Part shown: piece after piece, positions 53,946 to 63,800 of the stretch | Layout: the number at the start of each line of letters is the position of its first letter | How positions within the stretch are numbered: the stretch's first letter is position 1 | NCBI GenBank assembly: GCA_046483315.1 | Contig: JAWODJ010000112.1 | Coordinates: 1 to 64,000, forward strand | Source of the DNA: PXAP01 sp046483315 | GTDB lineage: Bacteria; Bacteroidota; Bacteroidia; Bacteroidales; PUMT01 | Reading direction: 5' to 3' | Length of the DNA: 64,000 bases | The notes under the pieces: generated by a model | What the model was told of the DNA's origin: nothing | What the model saw: the letters and a program-made list of their open reading frames with translations, nothing else | Databases searched by the model: none | Position numbers and translations under genes: made by a program

Positions 53946-53994
53946 TTATTCTCTGTCAAACCCGGAAGAGCTGTAAAAATCCTGGATTTCTGAT
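53904..53994 (+). repeat. 48-bp-period duplication over the stop codon
   Basis: The 43 bases at 53904-53946, ending in the stop of the second PP-loop gene, are repeated at 53952-53994 with two or three differences. The period is 48 bp (16 codons). The second copy is untranslated as it follows the stop. It looks like slippage or unequal exchange at the gene end. Confidence 0.9.
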
Positions 53995-54019
53995 ATTTTT
54001 ATAAGTTCCCGACCGGGGC

Positions 54020-55453
54020 TTACCTTTCTTTTCTTTTAGGAATGAGCTTTTCGTAAATAAAAACCAGGGCACCGTGCACCGAGCTTCTCAGCTCGTAGAG
54101 CAGATAAGAGGTATATGCCGCGAAAGCGGCCAGCTTAATTCCAACCCAGTTGAAATGAACTGACAGAAAAAGCAGGAATGCAAATAACATTACCGGCATC
54201 CAGAAGCCGGAGATCAAACGCCAACTCATATTGAACGAGCGGTAAAAGCCAAAATATATGTTAACGGGTACGGTAATGAAAACATACCCCAGACTAAGGA
54301 ATATGATGATGTGCATCATTGAGAACAGGCCGCCTGCAATAACAAATGCTACAGTAAGTATACTGTTTACAAGATTGATAAGGAACATGTTCCTCTCCTT
54401 TCCGTAGAGAATAAACACCGAAGGTGCAGTGCTTATTATAGAATTAAACACAAGTATCATTCCCACATACGGGAGAAAATCAGATACGCCTGTCCAGTTC
54501 GCTCCCCAAAGCACCCTCACCAGTTCATAGGGAAAAACGGCCAGTACGAAAACCACCGGGAGGTTAAAAACAGTTACTATTCGCAGGATATCCAGGTATT
54601 CCCTGTTTGCATCGCCTTTTTCATCAATGAGCTTTTTTAAAGACGGAAAAAGAACCGTATTGAATATCCCCGTAATGAGCCTGTTGGTAAGACTTATGAA
54701 CCTGAATGCACGGTTATAGAGACCCAGGTCCGCCTGGGTATAAAGCCGGCCTATCACCACCTTGTCCGCGTTACCTGCCCAGTAATCTATCATATTGTTC
54801 AGAGACAGGCTGCCCATAAGCGACCGGATCTTGTACAGGGTCATTTTTGCCGATTTCCAGCCAAATAACCTGAAACGAATCTCAACCTTGTTCCTTAAAT
54901 AAAAAAACTGAACGATCGGTCCCAGAACAAGAGGTATTATCAGCGACCAGTATGAAAAGCCCAGCAGTGCCAGTATTATGGTCAGAATGATCTGAAATGC
55001 GGCACCCCATAGCTTTGCTCTTCCAATATATTTAAACTGAAGCCCTTTCGATAGCAGCGCGTAAGGTATATATGTAAAAGAATCAAATAAGAATTTAAAT
55101 GAGATAAGAATAGTCGGTATTACCAGTGCCGGATTATTGAAAAAGTAGGCAATAGGGACAGAGAGTCCTGAAAGAATCAGGGTGAGTGCAACCCCCATCC
55201 AGACCGAAAGGCTGTACAGGTGACGATGAAACGTGTACCGGTAATCACTGCGGATAACAGAATGCCCGATACCAACATTTGCAAAAAGCTGTATAAATCC
55301 CGCAAAAATATTGATTATGGCAACAAAGCCATATTCCTCCGGAAGAAGAAGTCTGGACAGGATGATAGTAGCAAGAAATTCAAAACCCTGGGAAAGGTAA
55401 TTGTACAGGGCAAAAGTAGATATACTCTTAAAAAAACCTCTTTTAAACGACAT
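54020..55453 (-). CDS. Wzx-type oligosaccharide flippase
   Basis: A 477-residue MATE/MOP-superfamily membrane protein with about 12-14 helices. It starts with FALYNYLSQGFEFLATIILSRLLLPEEYG, the N-terminal hallmark of the polysaccharide transporter (PST) family. FNTVLFPSLKKLIDEKGDANREYL and FPYELVRVLWGANWTG are further family segments. It should flip the lipid-linked repeat unit across the inner membrane for the Wzy polymerase. It lies just downstream of the pyruvyl transferase gene on the same strand (46-bp gap) and converges with the PP-loop pair. Confidence 0.92.
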   Translation of the reverse strand: MSFKRGFFKSISTFALYNYLSQGFEFLATIILSRLLLPEEYGFVAIINIFAGFIQLFANVGIGHSVIRSDYRYTFHRHLYSLSVWMGVALTLILSGLSVPIAYFFNNPALVIPTILISFKFLFDSFTYIPYALLSKGLQFKYIGRAKLWGAAFQIILTIILALLGFSYWSLIIPLVLGPIVQFFYLRNKVEIRFRLFGWKSAKMTLYKIRSLMGSLSLNNMIDYWAGNADKVVIGRLYTQADLGLYNRAFRFISLTNRLITGIFNTVLFPSLKKLIDEKGDANREYLDILRIVTVFNLPVVFVLAVFPYELVRVLWGANWTGVSDFLPYVGMILVFNSIISTAPSVFILYGKERNMFLINLVNSILTVAFVIAGGLFSMMHIIIFLSLGYVFITVPVNIYFGFYRSFNMSWRLISGFWMPVMLFAFLLFLSVHFNWVGIKLAAFAAYTSYLLYELRSSVHGALVFIYEKLIPKRKER

Positions 55454-55498
55454 TAATATTGTTGCTCGTTAAACACCTTTTACTGCAATTGTTATTCA

Positions 55499-56395
55499 TC
55501 ATGCGTAATCCCGTTTCAGATCATCCAGTATCTGTAACAGCCGGGCTTCTTTCGATTTCAAAACACTCTCCCGGCTTAACAGGGGCTCAGTGTTTTTAAT
55601 GATCCGGCTGAGCTCTTTCATAAATCTGTTTTCAAGATACAACGACTGAAAAGATCTGTACATTGACGATGAAATGCCGTTAATTATTGATTCCTCGTTA
55701 AACCGCAGTTTATCATTCATAATCCTTTTTATCCATTCCTTATTATACAACCGTGATAACCTGACCGGGTTATATTCCATCCCGACTGATAACATCCAGT
55801 CCCTCCACTTAAAATCATTGACATGTTCAAACATTTTCAACGGTATCCATGGAATTCTGAAAGAATCGGCAAAAATAGCACCGTGCATAGCCTCGCTTAA
55901 TATACATTCCGACTGCCTGATTTGTTCAACAACCTTTTCGGGATTGAGTTGCGGACTGATATAGTTGATGCCGAGTTCCTTAAAAACAATCTCCCACCTG
56001 TCAAACATCTTTTCACTCACATGATGAGGGATAAAAGAATATTTAAATTTCTTTTCAACCGGCTTTTTGAATTCCTGCAAGGACCTTATAAGAACAGCCC
56101 CGTCAGTAACTGCCTTAGAGGGATCCAGCTTCAGGGCCGAAGCTGTCAGGGGTCCCCGCACACACCTTATATCATATACTGAATCAACCACAGGAACGTG
56201 GTCATATGCAAACCCCGAGCTGAAAACAATTATCTTTTCCGTATTCTCATCACCTTTAATAAACCCCAGTATGGAACCTATGCCAAGAAAAAGTACAGAC
56301 TCATCACCGTCGAAAAATCCGGGCAACAACCTGCTAAATATTAAAGGGTTTATGGCATCACCAAAATTGGCACCTTCATAATATTTTAATACCAT
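55499..56395 (-). CDS. Polysaccharide pyruvyl transferase family protein
   Basis: A 298-residue protein of the PssM/CsaB family. It begins LKYYEGANFGDAINPLIF, with the glycine-rich start of the first Rossmann domain, and has FLGIGSILGF, VRGPLTASAL and the C-terminal substrate segment ILSEAMHGAIFADSFRIPW. These enzymes add ketal-linked pyruvate from phosphoenolpyruvate to a sugar, giving the polymer negative charge; some family members have other roles. It precedes the flippase on the minus strand and marks the right end of the polysaccharide locus. Confidence 0.88.
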   Translation of the reverse strand: MVLKYYEGANFGDAINPLIFSRLLPGFFDGDESVLFLGIGSILGFIKGDENTEKIIVFSSGFAYDHVPVVDSVYDIRCVRGPLTASALKLDPSKAVTDGAVLIRSLQEFKKPVEKKFKYSFIPHHVSEKMFDRWEIVFKELGINYISPQLNPEKVVEQIRQSECILSEAMHGAIFADSFRIPWIPLKMFEHVNDFKWRDWMLSVGMEYNPVRLSRLYNKEWIKRIMNDKLRFNEESIINGISSSMYRSFQSLYLENRFMKELSRIIKNTEPLLSRESVLKSKEARLLQILDDLKRDYA

Positions 56396-56753
56396 AATTA
56401 ATAAAGAAATAAAATCACAACATGCTTACAATGCATAGTATGATCCCTAAACAACTTTTTTACCGGGTAGTTCATTTTTAGCTCAAGAACCTTCCTTTTT
56501 AAATGACCCCGGATGATCCGCAACCATTTATTCTGAAATTATATCTCCATAATCAGTTATTTGATCATGGAAATAATCTGACTCATCAATATTAATCAAA
56601 ACTTTGTCAATATATGTAGAAAAGATATTATATATTATTTTTATTTAATCTAAATTTGCATAATAAATAATATGCCTCAACCTGCAGGAAGAAAGCAAAA
56701 ATGTTATCTGCAATTAAGGCGCAAAAACATTGAATAACTTAAATAATATCACC
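56396..56753. other. 358-bp AT-rich divergent intergenic region
   Basis: Non-coding DNA between the pyruvyl transferase start (minus) and the lipoprotein start (plus). It contains the -7 box at 56651-56658 and otherwise no gene, RNA or clear repeat. Confidence 0.5.
56651..56658 (+). promoter_or_regulatory. Putative -7 box for the lipoprotein gene at 56754
   Basis: TAAATTTG matches TAnnTTTG and lies 96 bp upstream of the ATG. No -33 box at the usual distance is visible. Confidence 0.4.
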
Positions 56754-57884
56754 ATGAAATTAAAACTTTTTACACTGCTTCTTGTTTCCGGGTTCATATT
56801 TGCATCCTGTGAGAAGGAAGATGATACATTAAACTTTAAAAACGCAAAAACAAAATTTTCCGGTGAAGAGGATATTGAGATCCTGGCAATGAAATCAGAG
56901 TCCGGTCCCACCCAGGTCAGATTACTTGCAGGGCAACATATGGAAGTTGGCTCTGTAACTGTTACAAATGATGATGATTTCCTCTACGTTACCTACAGCA
57001 CTGAAGGATTCGGATGGACCATTACCGAAACTCATCTGCATATAGGCAATGACAAAGAAGACTTTCCTTTTGCGGGTCGGACCAGCAATCCCGTTCCGGG
57101 GAATTTTGACTACGCCGGAAATCATGACTTCTTAACTGAAGTTACCTACACTGTTGAAAAAGAGAAGCTGCCCGAACTGCAGGCAAATGGCCTGTTTTAT
57201 ATTGCGGCTCATGCAGTAGTCAACGGAGGCAGCACAGAAGACATTGACAGTTTCGCAGAGGTTCTGCCCGATTCTGCTACGGTAAGTGTGTTATATCCGC
57301 AGGCAGGCGGACAGGCATACTTTCCCGAGGTATATATCAGCAACGGCTCTTCCCTCGACGGAACCTACGTGGGATGGTGCGTTGAAACATCATTTCCCAT
57401 CAGCCAGGATCCTGCAGAATATGAGGCAAAAGTGTTTTCAAGCTATGAGTCGTTTGAAGCCGCCCAGGTTGATTATCCTGAAAGCTTCTTCAACAAGATA
57501 AACTGGATAATAAACCAAAAATTTGCCGGTAAAGAATCTCAAAGCGGAGGTACTTTTACTTATGGTGATGTTCAGCGTGCCATATGGACTGTTCTGGATG
57601 ACGGATTTCCCCCTTCCAATGCAGACGGACTGAAGGAGTGGTCGCAGGACAGGGTTGACGAGATTCTTGCACTTGGCCATGCAGATGAATTTGAGAATTA
57701 CAGGCCTGGTTGCGGAGATATTTTTGCTATAGTGTTTGAAATCAAAGATGCGCAAAACATTATTATCGAATTCCCTGTACCCTGTAAATCCGAAGGAGAT
57801 GAAACTGCCTGGGGTGAAGGTGTCCGTTTTAACGAAAGAGGTGGAAACTGGGCAATGTGGTTTGTACACGGCTGGAATTACTAA
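56754..57884 (+). CDS. Lipoprotein with thioester-domain-like region
   Basis: A 376-residue lipoprotein: signal MKLKLFTLLLVSGFIFASC with the lipid-attached cysteine at residue 19. An N-terminal beta-rich domain (about 55-185) holds VTNDDDFLYVTYSTEG and THLHIGND. The C-terminal domain (about 190-370) contains GWCVET (Cys209), NWIINQ (Gln255) and VQRAIWTV (Gln274, Trp278). The Cys plus Q-x-A-I-W pattern resembles the thioester domains (PF08341) of Gram-positive adhesins, where that Cys and Gln form a covalent bond used to capture targets. Whether a thioester forms here is unproven. The gene stands alone and is followed by a hairpin terminator at 57911-57943. Confidence 0.7.
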   Translation: MKLKLFTLLLVSGFIFASCEKEDDTLNFKNAKTKFSGEEDIEILAMKSESGPTQVRLLAGQHMEVGSVTVTNDDDFLYVTYSTEGFGWTITETHLHIGNDKEDFPFAGRTSNPVPGNFDYAGNHDFLTEVTYTVEKEKLPELQANGLFYIAAHAVVNGGSTEDIDSFAEVLPDSATVSVLYPQAGGQAYFPEVYISNGSSLDGTYVGWCVETSFPISQDPAEYEAKVFSSYESFEAAQVDYPESFFNKINWIINQKFAGKESQSGGTFTYGDVQRAIWTVLDDGFPPSNADGLKEWSQDRVDEILALGHADEFENYRPGCGDIFAIVFEIKDAQNIIIEFPVPCKSEGDETAWGEGVRFNERGGNWAMWFVHGWNY

Positions 57885-57910
57885 TACAAAGAAAACTTAA
57901 TATATAATAC

Positions 57911-57943
57911 CAGATACCCCGGACAATTGGTTCGGGGTATCTG
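57911..57943 (+). terminator. Hairpin terminator after the lipoprotein gene
   Basis: CAGATACCCCG and CGGGGTATCTG form a perfect 11-bp stem around an 11-nt loop, 26 bp after the stop at 57884. The sequence after it is cttataaat rather than a long T run, so termination strength is uncertain. Confidence 0.7.
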
Positions 57944-58034
57944 CTTATAAATGGTTTAATAACTCAGGATGTAAACATTTAAGAGAAAAATTTGTCACTA
58001 ATACCAGCTTATATAACATAATTTATCCGGAAAC

Positions 58035-59222
58035 ATGAAACGTATAGAACTTATCGATGCACTGAGGGGCTTTGCCTTATTTCTCATACTTATCTTCCAT
58101 TCCTATGGCGGGTTCGGAACAGGAGTATATGGAGATGAGGGCATTTTCAAAATCGGAAAAATCGACCCCTTCGTGACACAGTTCATGTTTCTGTTTGTCA
58201 TAGGAAAGGCATTTGCATTATTCTCGATAATGTTCGGCTTCAGTTTCTTCATCCAGATGGACAGAAGCTCTTCAAAAGGCGAGGATTTTTCACTGGTTTT
58301 TGCCCGCAGGCTTTTCATTCTGCTTGTCATAGGTTATTTGCACTCCCTGATATACAGGGGCGACATCCTGACCAAATACGCGGTTATAGGTTTCGTCCTG
58401 CTGTTATTCTCAAAAATCAGCAACAGGGTTTTAATAATCCTTGCCGTTCTTTTTTTAATGCAAATACCACTGATCTATTCGATTATTCAAAGCATCAACA
58501 TGCCTGCCTCCGAAATCAGCACACTCAACGATCAGGCAGTGTGGGACAATATACTGGCAGCCTATACTTCAGGATCATTTATTGATGTTGTCAGAGTGAA
58601 TATGTGGACTGCCTTTATTGAGATCTGGAAGTTAAATATCTTATCGGGGCGTATCCTCCTGATAACGGGATACTTCATACTCGGCCTTTTACTGGGTAGA
58701 AGCAGGTTCTTTGAAAATATTGAAGCAAACCGTAAATATCTCAGGTACTCATTACTTACCGGCATCATGGTTTATGCAGCCCTGAGAATCCTGAGGTCCG
58801 TCCACACCGGCTTAACCGGCTTGCCGCCGCACACCGGCGAGATGATTTCCGGTCTTCTTAACGACTATATGGATATTTTCTTCACAGTTGCCTTACTTTC
58901 CGCCTTCATACTCATATACCAGAACTCATTTGTCAGGAGAGGCCTTAATTTACTTGTTCCTTACGGGAGAATGGGGCTTACTTCATATGTTTTCCAGGGT
59001 CTGATCGGAATTTTTGTATTTTATGGCTTCGGACTGGCTTTCCATAAATATTCGGCCCCCCTTTTCAGTGTTATTACCGGTTTGGCAATACTTGCAATAC
59101 AATTGCTGTTTTCACATTTCTGGTTAAAGCATTATGCCTACGGCCCTATTGAATGGGTGTGGAGGTCACTGACCTATCCCGGCCGCAATATCCCCCTGAA
59201 ACGCTCATCCGGCAGACAATAA
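58035..59222 (+). CDS. DUF418 (YeiB-like) membrane protein
   Basis: A 395-residue protein with about ten membrane helices. It opens RIELIDALRGFALFLILIFHS, the start of the DUF418/YeiB family, and ends with the DUF418 region GRMGLTSYVFQGLIGIFVFYGFG and FSHFWLKHYAYGPIEWVWR. Members sit in the inner membrane and resemble acyltransferase-3 proteins, with possible roles in transport or acylation; none is well established. The gene appears monocistronic, with its own promoter region after the hairpin at 57911-57943. Confidence 0.85.
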   Translation: MKRIELIDALRGFALFLILIFHSYGGFGTGVYGDEGIFKIGKIDPFVTQFMFLFVIGKAFALFSIMFGFSFFIQMDRSSSKGEDFSLVFARRLFILLVIGYLHSLIYRGDILTKYAVIGFVLLLFSKISNRVLIILAVLFLMQIPLIYSIIQSINMPASEISTLNDQAVWDNILAAYTSGSFIDVVRVNMWTAFIEIWKLNILSGRILLITGYFILGLLLGRSRFFENIEANRKYLRYSLLTGIMVYAALRILRSVHTGLTGLPPHTGEMISGLLNDYMDIFFTVALLSAFILIYQNSFVRRGLNLLVPYGRMGLTSYVFQGLIGIFVFYGFGLAFHKYSAPLFSVITGLAILAIQLLFSHFWLKHYAYGPIEWVWRSLTYPGRNIPLKRSSGRQ

Positions 59223-59251
59223 TTCCCTCTTTTGTAATCTGACCATAACCC

Positions 59252-59267
59252 TGTATGTCAGCATACA
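59252..59267. terminator. Small hairpin after the DUF418 gene
   Basis: TGTATG and CATACA form a 6-bp perfect stem with a TCAG loop, 29 bp after the DUF418 stop. No T tract follows. It could be a weak terminator or chance. Confidence 0.25.
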
Positions 59268-59386
59268 TCGGCAAGAGAATTGAAGAAATTTCCGGTAAAA
59301 TCAGAAACCTTATTCTGTTATCATCCGTATACAATTTTATTTCCCCCGGTTACAAGAGCTGAATACATTATCTTAAAACAAAAAAC

Positions 59387-60808
59387 ATGAAAACAAAAAT
59401 CGCCCGCTTCAGCGGCATTGGCATTATACTGCCGGTTATAATGATGATTCTTCCCCTTAACAGCTGCGACAAGGAAAATGACAGCTTCAGGAATGAAACA
59501 ACAGTTGAGGGAAGAATAGGCTTTCTTGACATTATTGATGCAAGGTCCCTTATTATTGCCCCCGGTAGCGGAATGCTCAAATCGGGAGGAAATATCAAAT
59601 CGGCCCAGGCCGGAAACTCCCTTTTCAAGATCACTGAAAACGGCTTTTTCGAAGAGATCAAATACTACCGTGTCGATACCATCTATATAGAGACAGAAGA
59701 AGGAGTTGAAATGCAGATCGACTCAACAGAGCTGACCAATGTGATCTATCCCGTACAGGTAGTCAATGCCACTGATGAATATATCATTGCCACTTTTTAT
59801 GAAGAACAAGAGGGTGATCAGTATCATCCTTTCGAATATCATTACCTCGCAAGGAAGTCCGACGGAGCAGTATTCTCCCTGCCGGGACAGATGCCAAGGC
59901 TGATAGATGAATACAATCATCACCATAATATGTTCAGGAATGAGGGACACGCAAGCATCCAGACCGATCAGGATGGCAATATCTATTATATCGGAGGGTG
60001 AACCATCTATAAGCTTGATATCAGTGACCCCGAAAACCTGACGCTGGAGGCACTTACAACAGAGACCTCTTCAGGATCAGGTGCCAACAATTTCAGGGTC
60101 ACCAACGCGGGTAATATAGCTTTCCTTTCAGACGGCGTTATGTTCAGGTATAACACCGGACGCCTTCAATATCCTGAAAGATCAATCGGGCCTTTCTGGA
60201 AAGGGTTTGACAATAATCTGTACCATGAGTTCAAGCCGGAAATCACATTTGATTATCATGGTTACCCCTTCATAGAAAAAATAATCTTTGAAAACGAAGA
60301 TGCCTCTTTCGAGGAGGTTGGAATGATAGATCATCCCGATGCCGAATACTCCTCCGTCATTGCCGCCCATATATTCAAGCTTAAAAATCTGAACAAGATA
60401 ATAATAGCAGGTTTCGGCCAGGATATGTGGCAGGGAGGAATGGCATGTGCCGAGGTTTACAATGATGAGATGGAGGTCAAGGGCTTCAGCCTGGCCGATC
60501 TGGGACTCACATCGGTCAATATCGGCATGAATTCCGACAATTACTATTACCTTGCCGGGATGGCAGGCAACCAGCCTTCACTTATCAGGGTTGACCCCTC
60601 GGGGTTCCCTCATGTTGCCACCGACCTGATACCCAAAGGAGAACTTGATATTTACAAGATGATCGTTTCGGCCGATGATGTTGTCACTTTCCATGCACAG
60701 CGCATGTCCACCGGCAATATTATCATAGGAGAGATCTCCCCTGATGGTGACATCACCGAACTTGAAAATATAGGCAGCGAAGTGATGCAACTCGTAAGGA
60801 TTCAGTAG
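59387..60808 (+). pseudogene. Lipoprotein gene interrupted by one in-frame TGA
   Basis: One frame of 474 codons holds a lipoprotein signal (MKTKIARFSGIGIILPVIMM..., lipobox NSC) and a beta-propeller-like protein rich in DxDGNIYYIGG and SDGVMFRY phrases. It ends at 60808. A TGA at 59999-60001 interrupts it after YYIGG. Reading through would give TIYKLDISDPENLTL, which continues naturally, so a single GGA (Gly) to TGA or similar change is the simplest cause. No frameshift is needed. The 5' part (204 residues) would stop short; the 3' part has an ATG at 60140. Possible explanations are a real nonsense mutation, a sequencing error, or a recently lost gene. The family is not recognised. Confidence 0.75.
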
Positions 60809-60857
60809 TAGTAAAATCAACGGTTATCTGAGCGAGACGATAGGTGTAGAGCAGTTA

Positions 60858-63800
60858 TCAGGAATTCTCAATATCCCTGTGGTACTCCTGCAGTGACTTA
60901 ACCATATAGCTCCCGTTGAGGCGCTCCCTTATCCCCTCTGTGGCGGCATAAGCGGCTGCAGTGGTAGTGATATATGGTATATTGTGCTTTATAGCGGATT
61001 TCCTGATGTAGGAGTCGTCATATTCGCTCAGCCTGCCTGCCGGTGTGTTAACAATAAGGTCAATATGGCCATCCACAATTGCGTCGTTAATATTGGGCCG
61101 GTTCTCATGCAGCTTATTAATAAAGAGAGCCTTTATACCGTGGGCATGAAGAAACTTGCAGGTACCGCCTGTTGCCATGATCCTGAAACCAAGCCGGAGG
61201 AAGCTCCTGGCTGTCTTAAGTATCTTTTCCTTGTCGCGGTCCGCTATGGTAATCAGCACTGTGCCCGACACAGGAAGGGGTGTTTTGGTGGCTTCCTGCG
61301 ATTTGAAAAATGCCATCCCGAAATTATCCGCCATACCCAGCACCTCGCCTGTAGAGCGCATCTCCGGACCAAGTACGGGGTCCACTTCAGGAAACATGTT
61401 GAACGGGAATATTGACTCCTTCACGCCGAAATGTTTGATATTCTGCTTTTTGAGGTTGAAATCGCCAAGCTTTTTACCAAGTATGATCTCAGTGGCAATT
61501 TTCGCCATCGGAATGTTGCATACCTTTGAAACCAGCGGAACGGTGCGCGAAGCACGCGGATTGGCCTCAAGTATATATACCACATCCTTATATATGGCAT
61601 ACTGTATGTTCATCAGTCCCGTCACCTTCATCTCAATTGCAATGCGGCGGGTATACTCCTCAATGGATTTTATCTGCTCCTCAGGTATGATCACCGGGGG
61701 AATAACACAGGCAGAATCGCCCGAGTGTATTCCCGCATACTCAATGTGCTGCATCACCGCAGGCACAAAAGCATCGGTGCCATCGGCAATAGCATCAGCT
61801 TCAGCCTCTATGGCATCCTCAAGAAACATATCGATCAGCAACGGCCGGTCAGGTGTAATATCCACGGCAGCGGTAACATACTGCCTCAGCATCTCCTCAT
61901 CTAGTATCACCTTCATACCACGGCCTCCGAGCACATATGAGGGGCGGACCATAAGGGGATAGCCTATCCTGCCGGCAATCTCTATAGCCTCCTCGGGGTT
62001 GCGGGCCATGTCCGATGCCGGTTGAGGAATATCCAGCTTCTCCATGATCTTCCTGAAATGGTCGCGATCCTCGGCATGATCGATGGTTCGCGGACTGGTC
62101 CCGATTATCCTCACTCCGTTCTCCTCCAGCTCCCTGGCAATATTAAGAGGAGTCTGGCCGCCAAACTGGACAATCACACCATCAACATCCTCCTTTCTGT
62201 ATATACTCAACACATCCTCCACGGTAAGCGGTTCGAAATAGAGCCTCCCCGAAGTATCATAATCCGTCGATACAGTTTCCGGGTTACAGTTCACCATGAT
62301 CGATTCGTACCCGGCATCCCTGATGGCAAAGGAGGCGTGCACACAGCAGTAGTCAAATTCAATGCCCTGCCCTATCCTGTTGGGTCCGCCTCCAAGCACC
62401 ATGATACTTTTGCTACTGCCCGGCACAACCCTGTCAGTATCGTTATAAGTGGAATAGTAATAAGATGCATCGGCCCCGCTTACAGGTATGGAGTCCCATG
62501 CTTCTTCCATGCCCATGGCAAGCCTCCTCTCACGAATTTCCCTTTCGGGGATACCGAGGATGCCGGCCAGGTATTTATCCGCAAAACCATCCTTTTTCCC
62601 CTGTACAAGCAGTTCATCCGGAAGCTCACTCCCCCTGAAGCTGATAATCTGCTCCTCAAGATCCACCAGTTCTTTCATCTGTTCAATAAACCATGACTTG
62701 ATATGGGTTTTACCGTGCACCTCCTCAACCTTTGCACCCTTGCGCAGAGCTTCATACATGATAAACTGCCGTTCACTCGAAGGATAATTAAGCATCACAA
62801 GGAGGTCATCAAGGCTTTTATTGTTGAAATCCTTTGCAAATCCCAACCCTGATCTACCATTCTCAAGGGAGCGAACAGCTTTCTGAAATGCCTCCTTGTA
62901 GTTCCTCCCTATGCTCATCACCTCTCCCACGGCCTGCATCTGTGTTCCCAGCTTATCCTCCAGTCCGTCAAATTTCTCAAATGCCCACTTGGCAAATTTC
63001 ACCACCACATAATCGCCCCACGGCGTGTATCTCTCCAGAGTCCCTCCGCGCCAGTAGGGTATCTCATCGAGAGTAAGGCCCCCTGCCAGCAACGCCGATA
63101 TCAGTGCAATGGGAAAACCCGTAGCCTTCGATGCTAGGGCTGAGGAACGCGATGTACGCGGGTTGATCTCAATCACCACCACACGCCCTGTTTTCGGGTC
63201 GTGGGCAAACTGCACGTTTGTACCCCCTATGACACCGATATCTTCAACAATACGCCATGCATAATCCTGAAGCCTCTCCTGCAATTCCTGTGATATGGTC
63301 AGCATGGGCGCCGTGCAGAAAGAATCGCCGGTATGAACCCCTATGGCATCAACATTTTCAATAAAGCATACGGTTATCATCTGGTTCTTTGCATCCCTCA
63401 CCACCTCAAGCTCCAGCTCTTCCCATCCCAGCACCGACTCCTCAACCAGCACCTGGTTCACCATGCTGGCAGCAAGTCCGCGCGCAGCAATTTTCCTTAG
63501 CTCCTCAAGATTAAAAACCAGTCCCCCGCCGGTCCCCCCCAGTGTATATGCAGGACGGATCACCAGCGGGAAACCAAGTTCCGAGGCGACCTTTTCAGCA
63601 TCCTCCAGGGAGTTAACTGCTGTTGACCGGGGCATATCAATCCCCAGGCCGGCCATTGAGTTTTTGAACTCGGTGCGGTCCTCCCCCTTCTCAATTGCCT
63701 TGAGGTTCACTCCAATAACCTCAACATTATATTTATCCAGAACCCCGCTGTTGGCCAGATTAAGTGAAAGGTTCAGGGCCGTCTGTCCGCCCAGGTTGGG

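Noticed and set aside
59999..60001. Selenocysteine at the in-frame TGA
   Set aside because: The residue fits a glycine-rich propeller turn, no SECIS-like hairpin was evident right after it, and the family is not a selenoprotein type.
60140..60808. Independent gene starting at the ATG at 60140
   Set aside because: It is in the same frame as the upstream lipoprotein, lacks a signal peptide, and the 46 codons between the TGA and this ATG are also coding-like.
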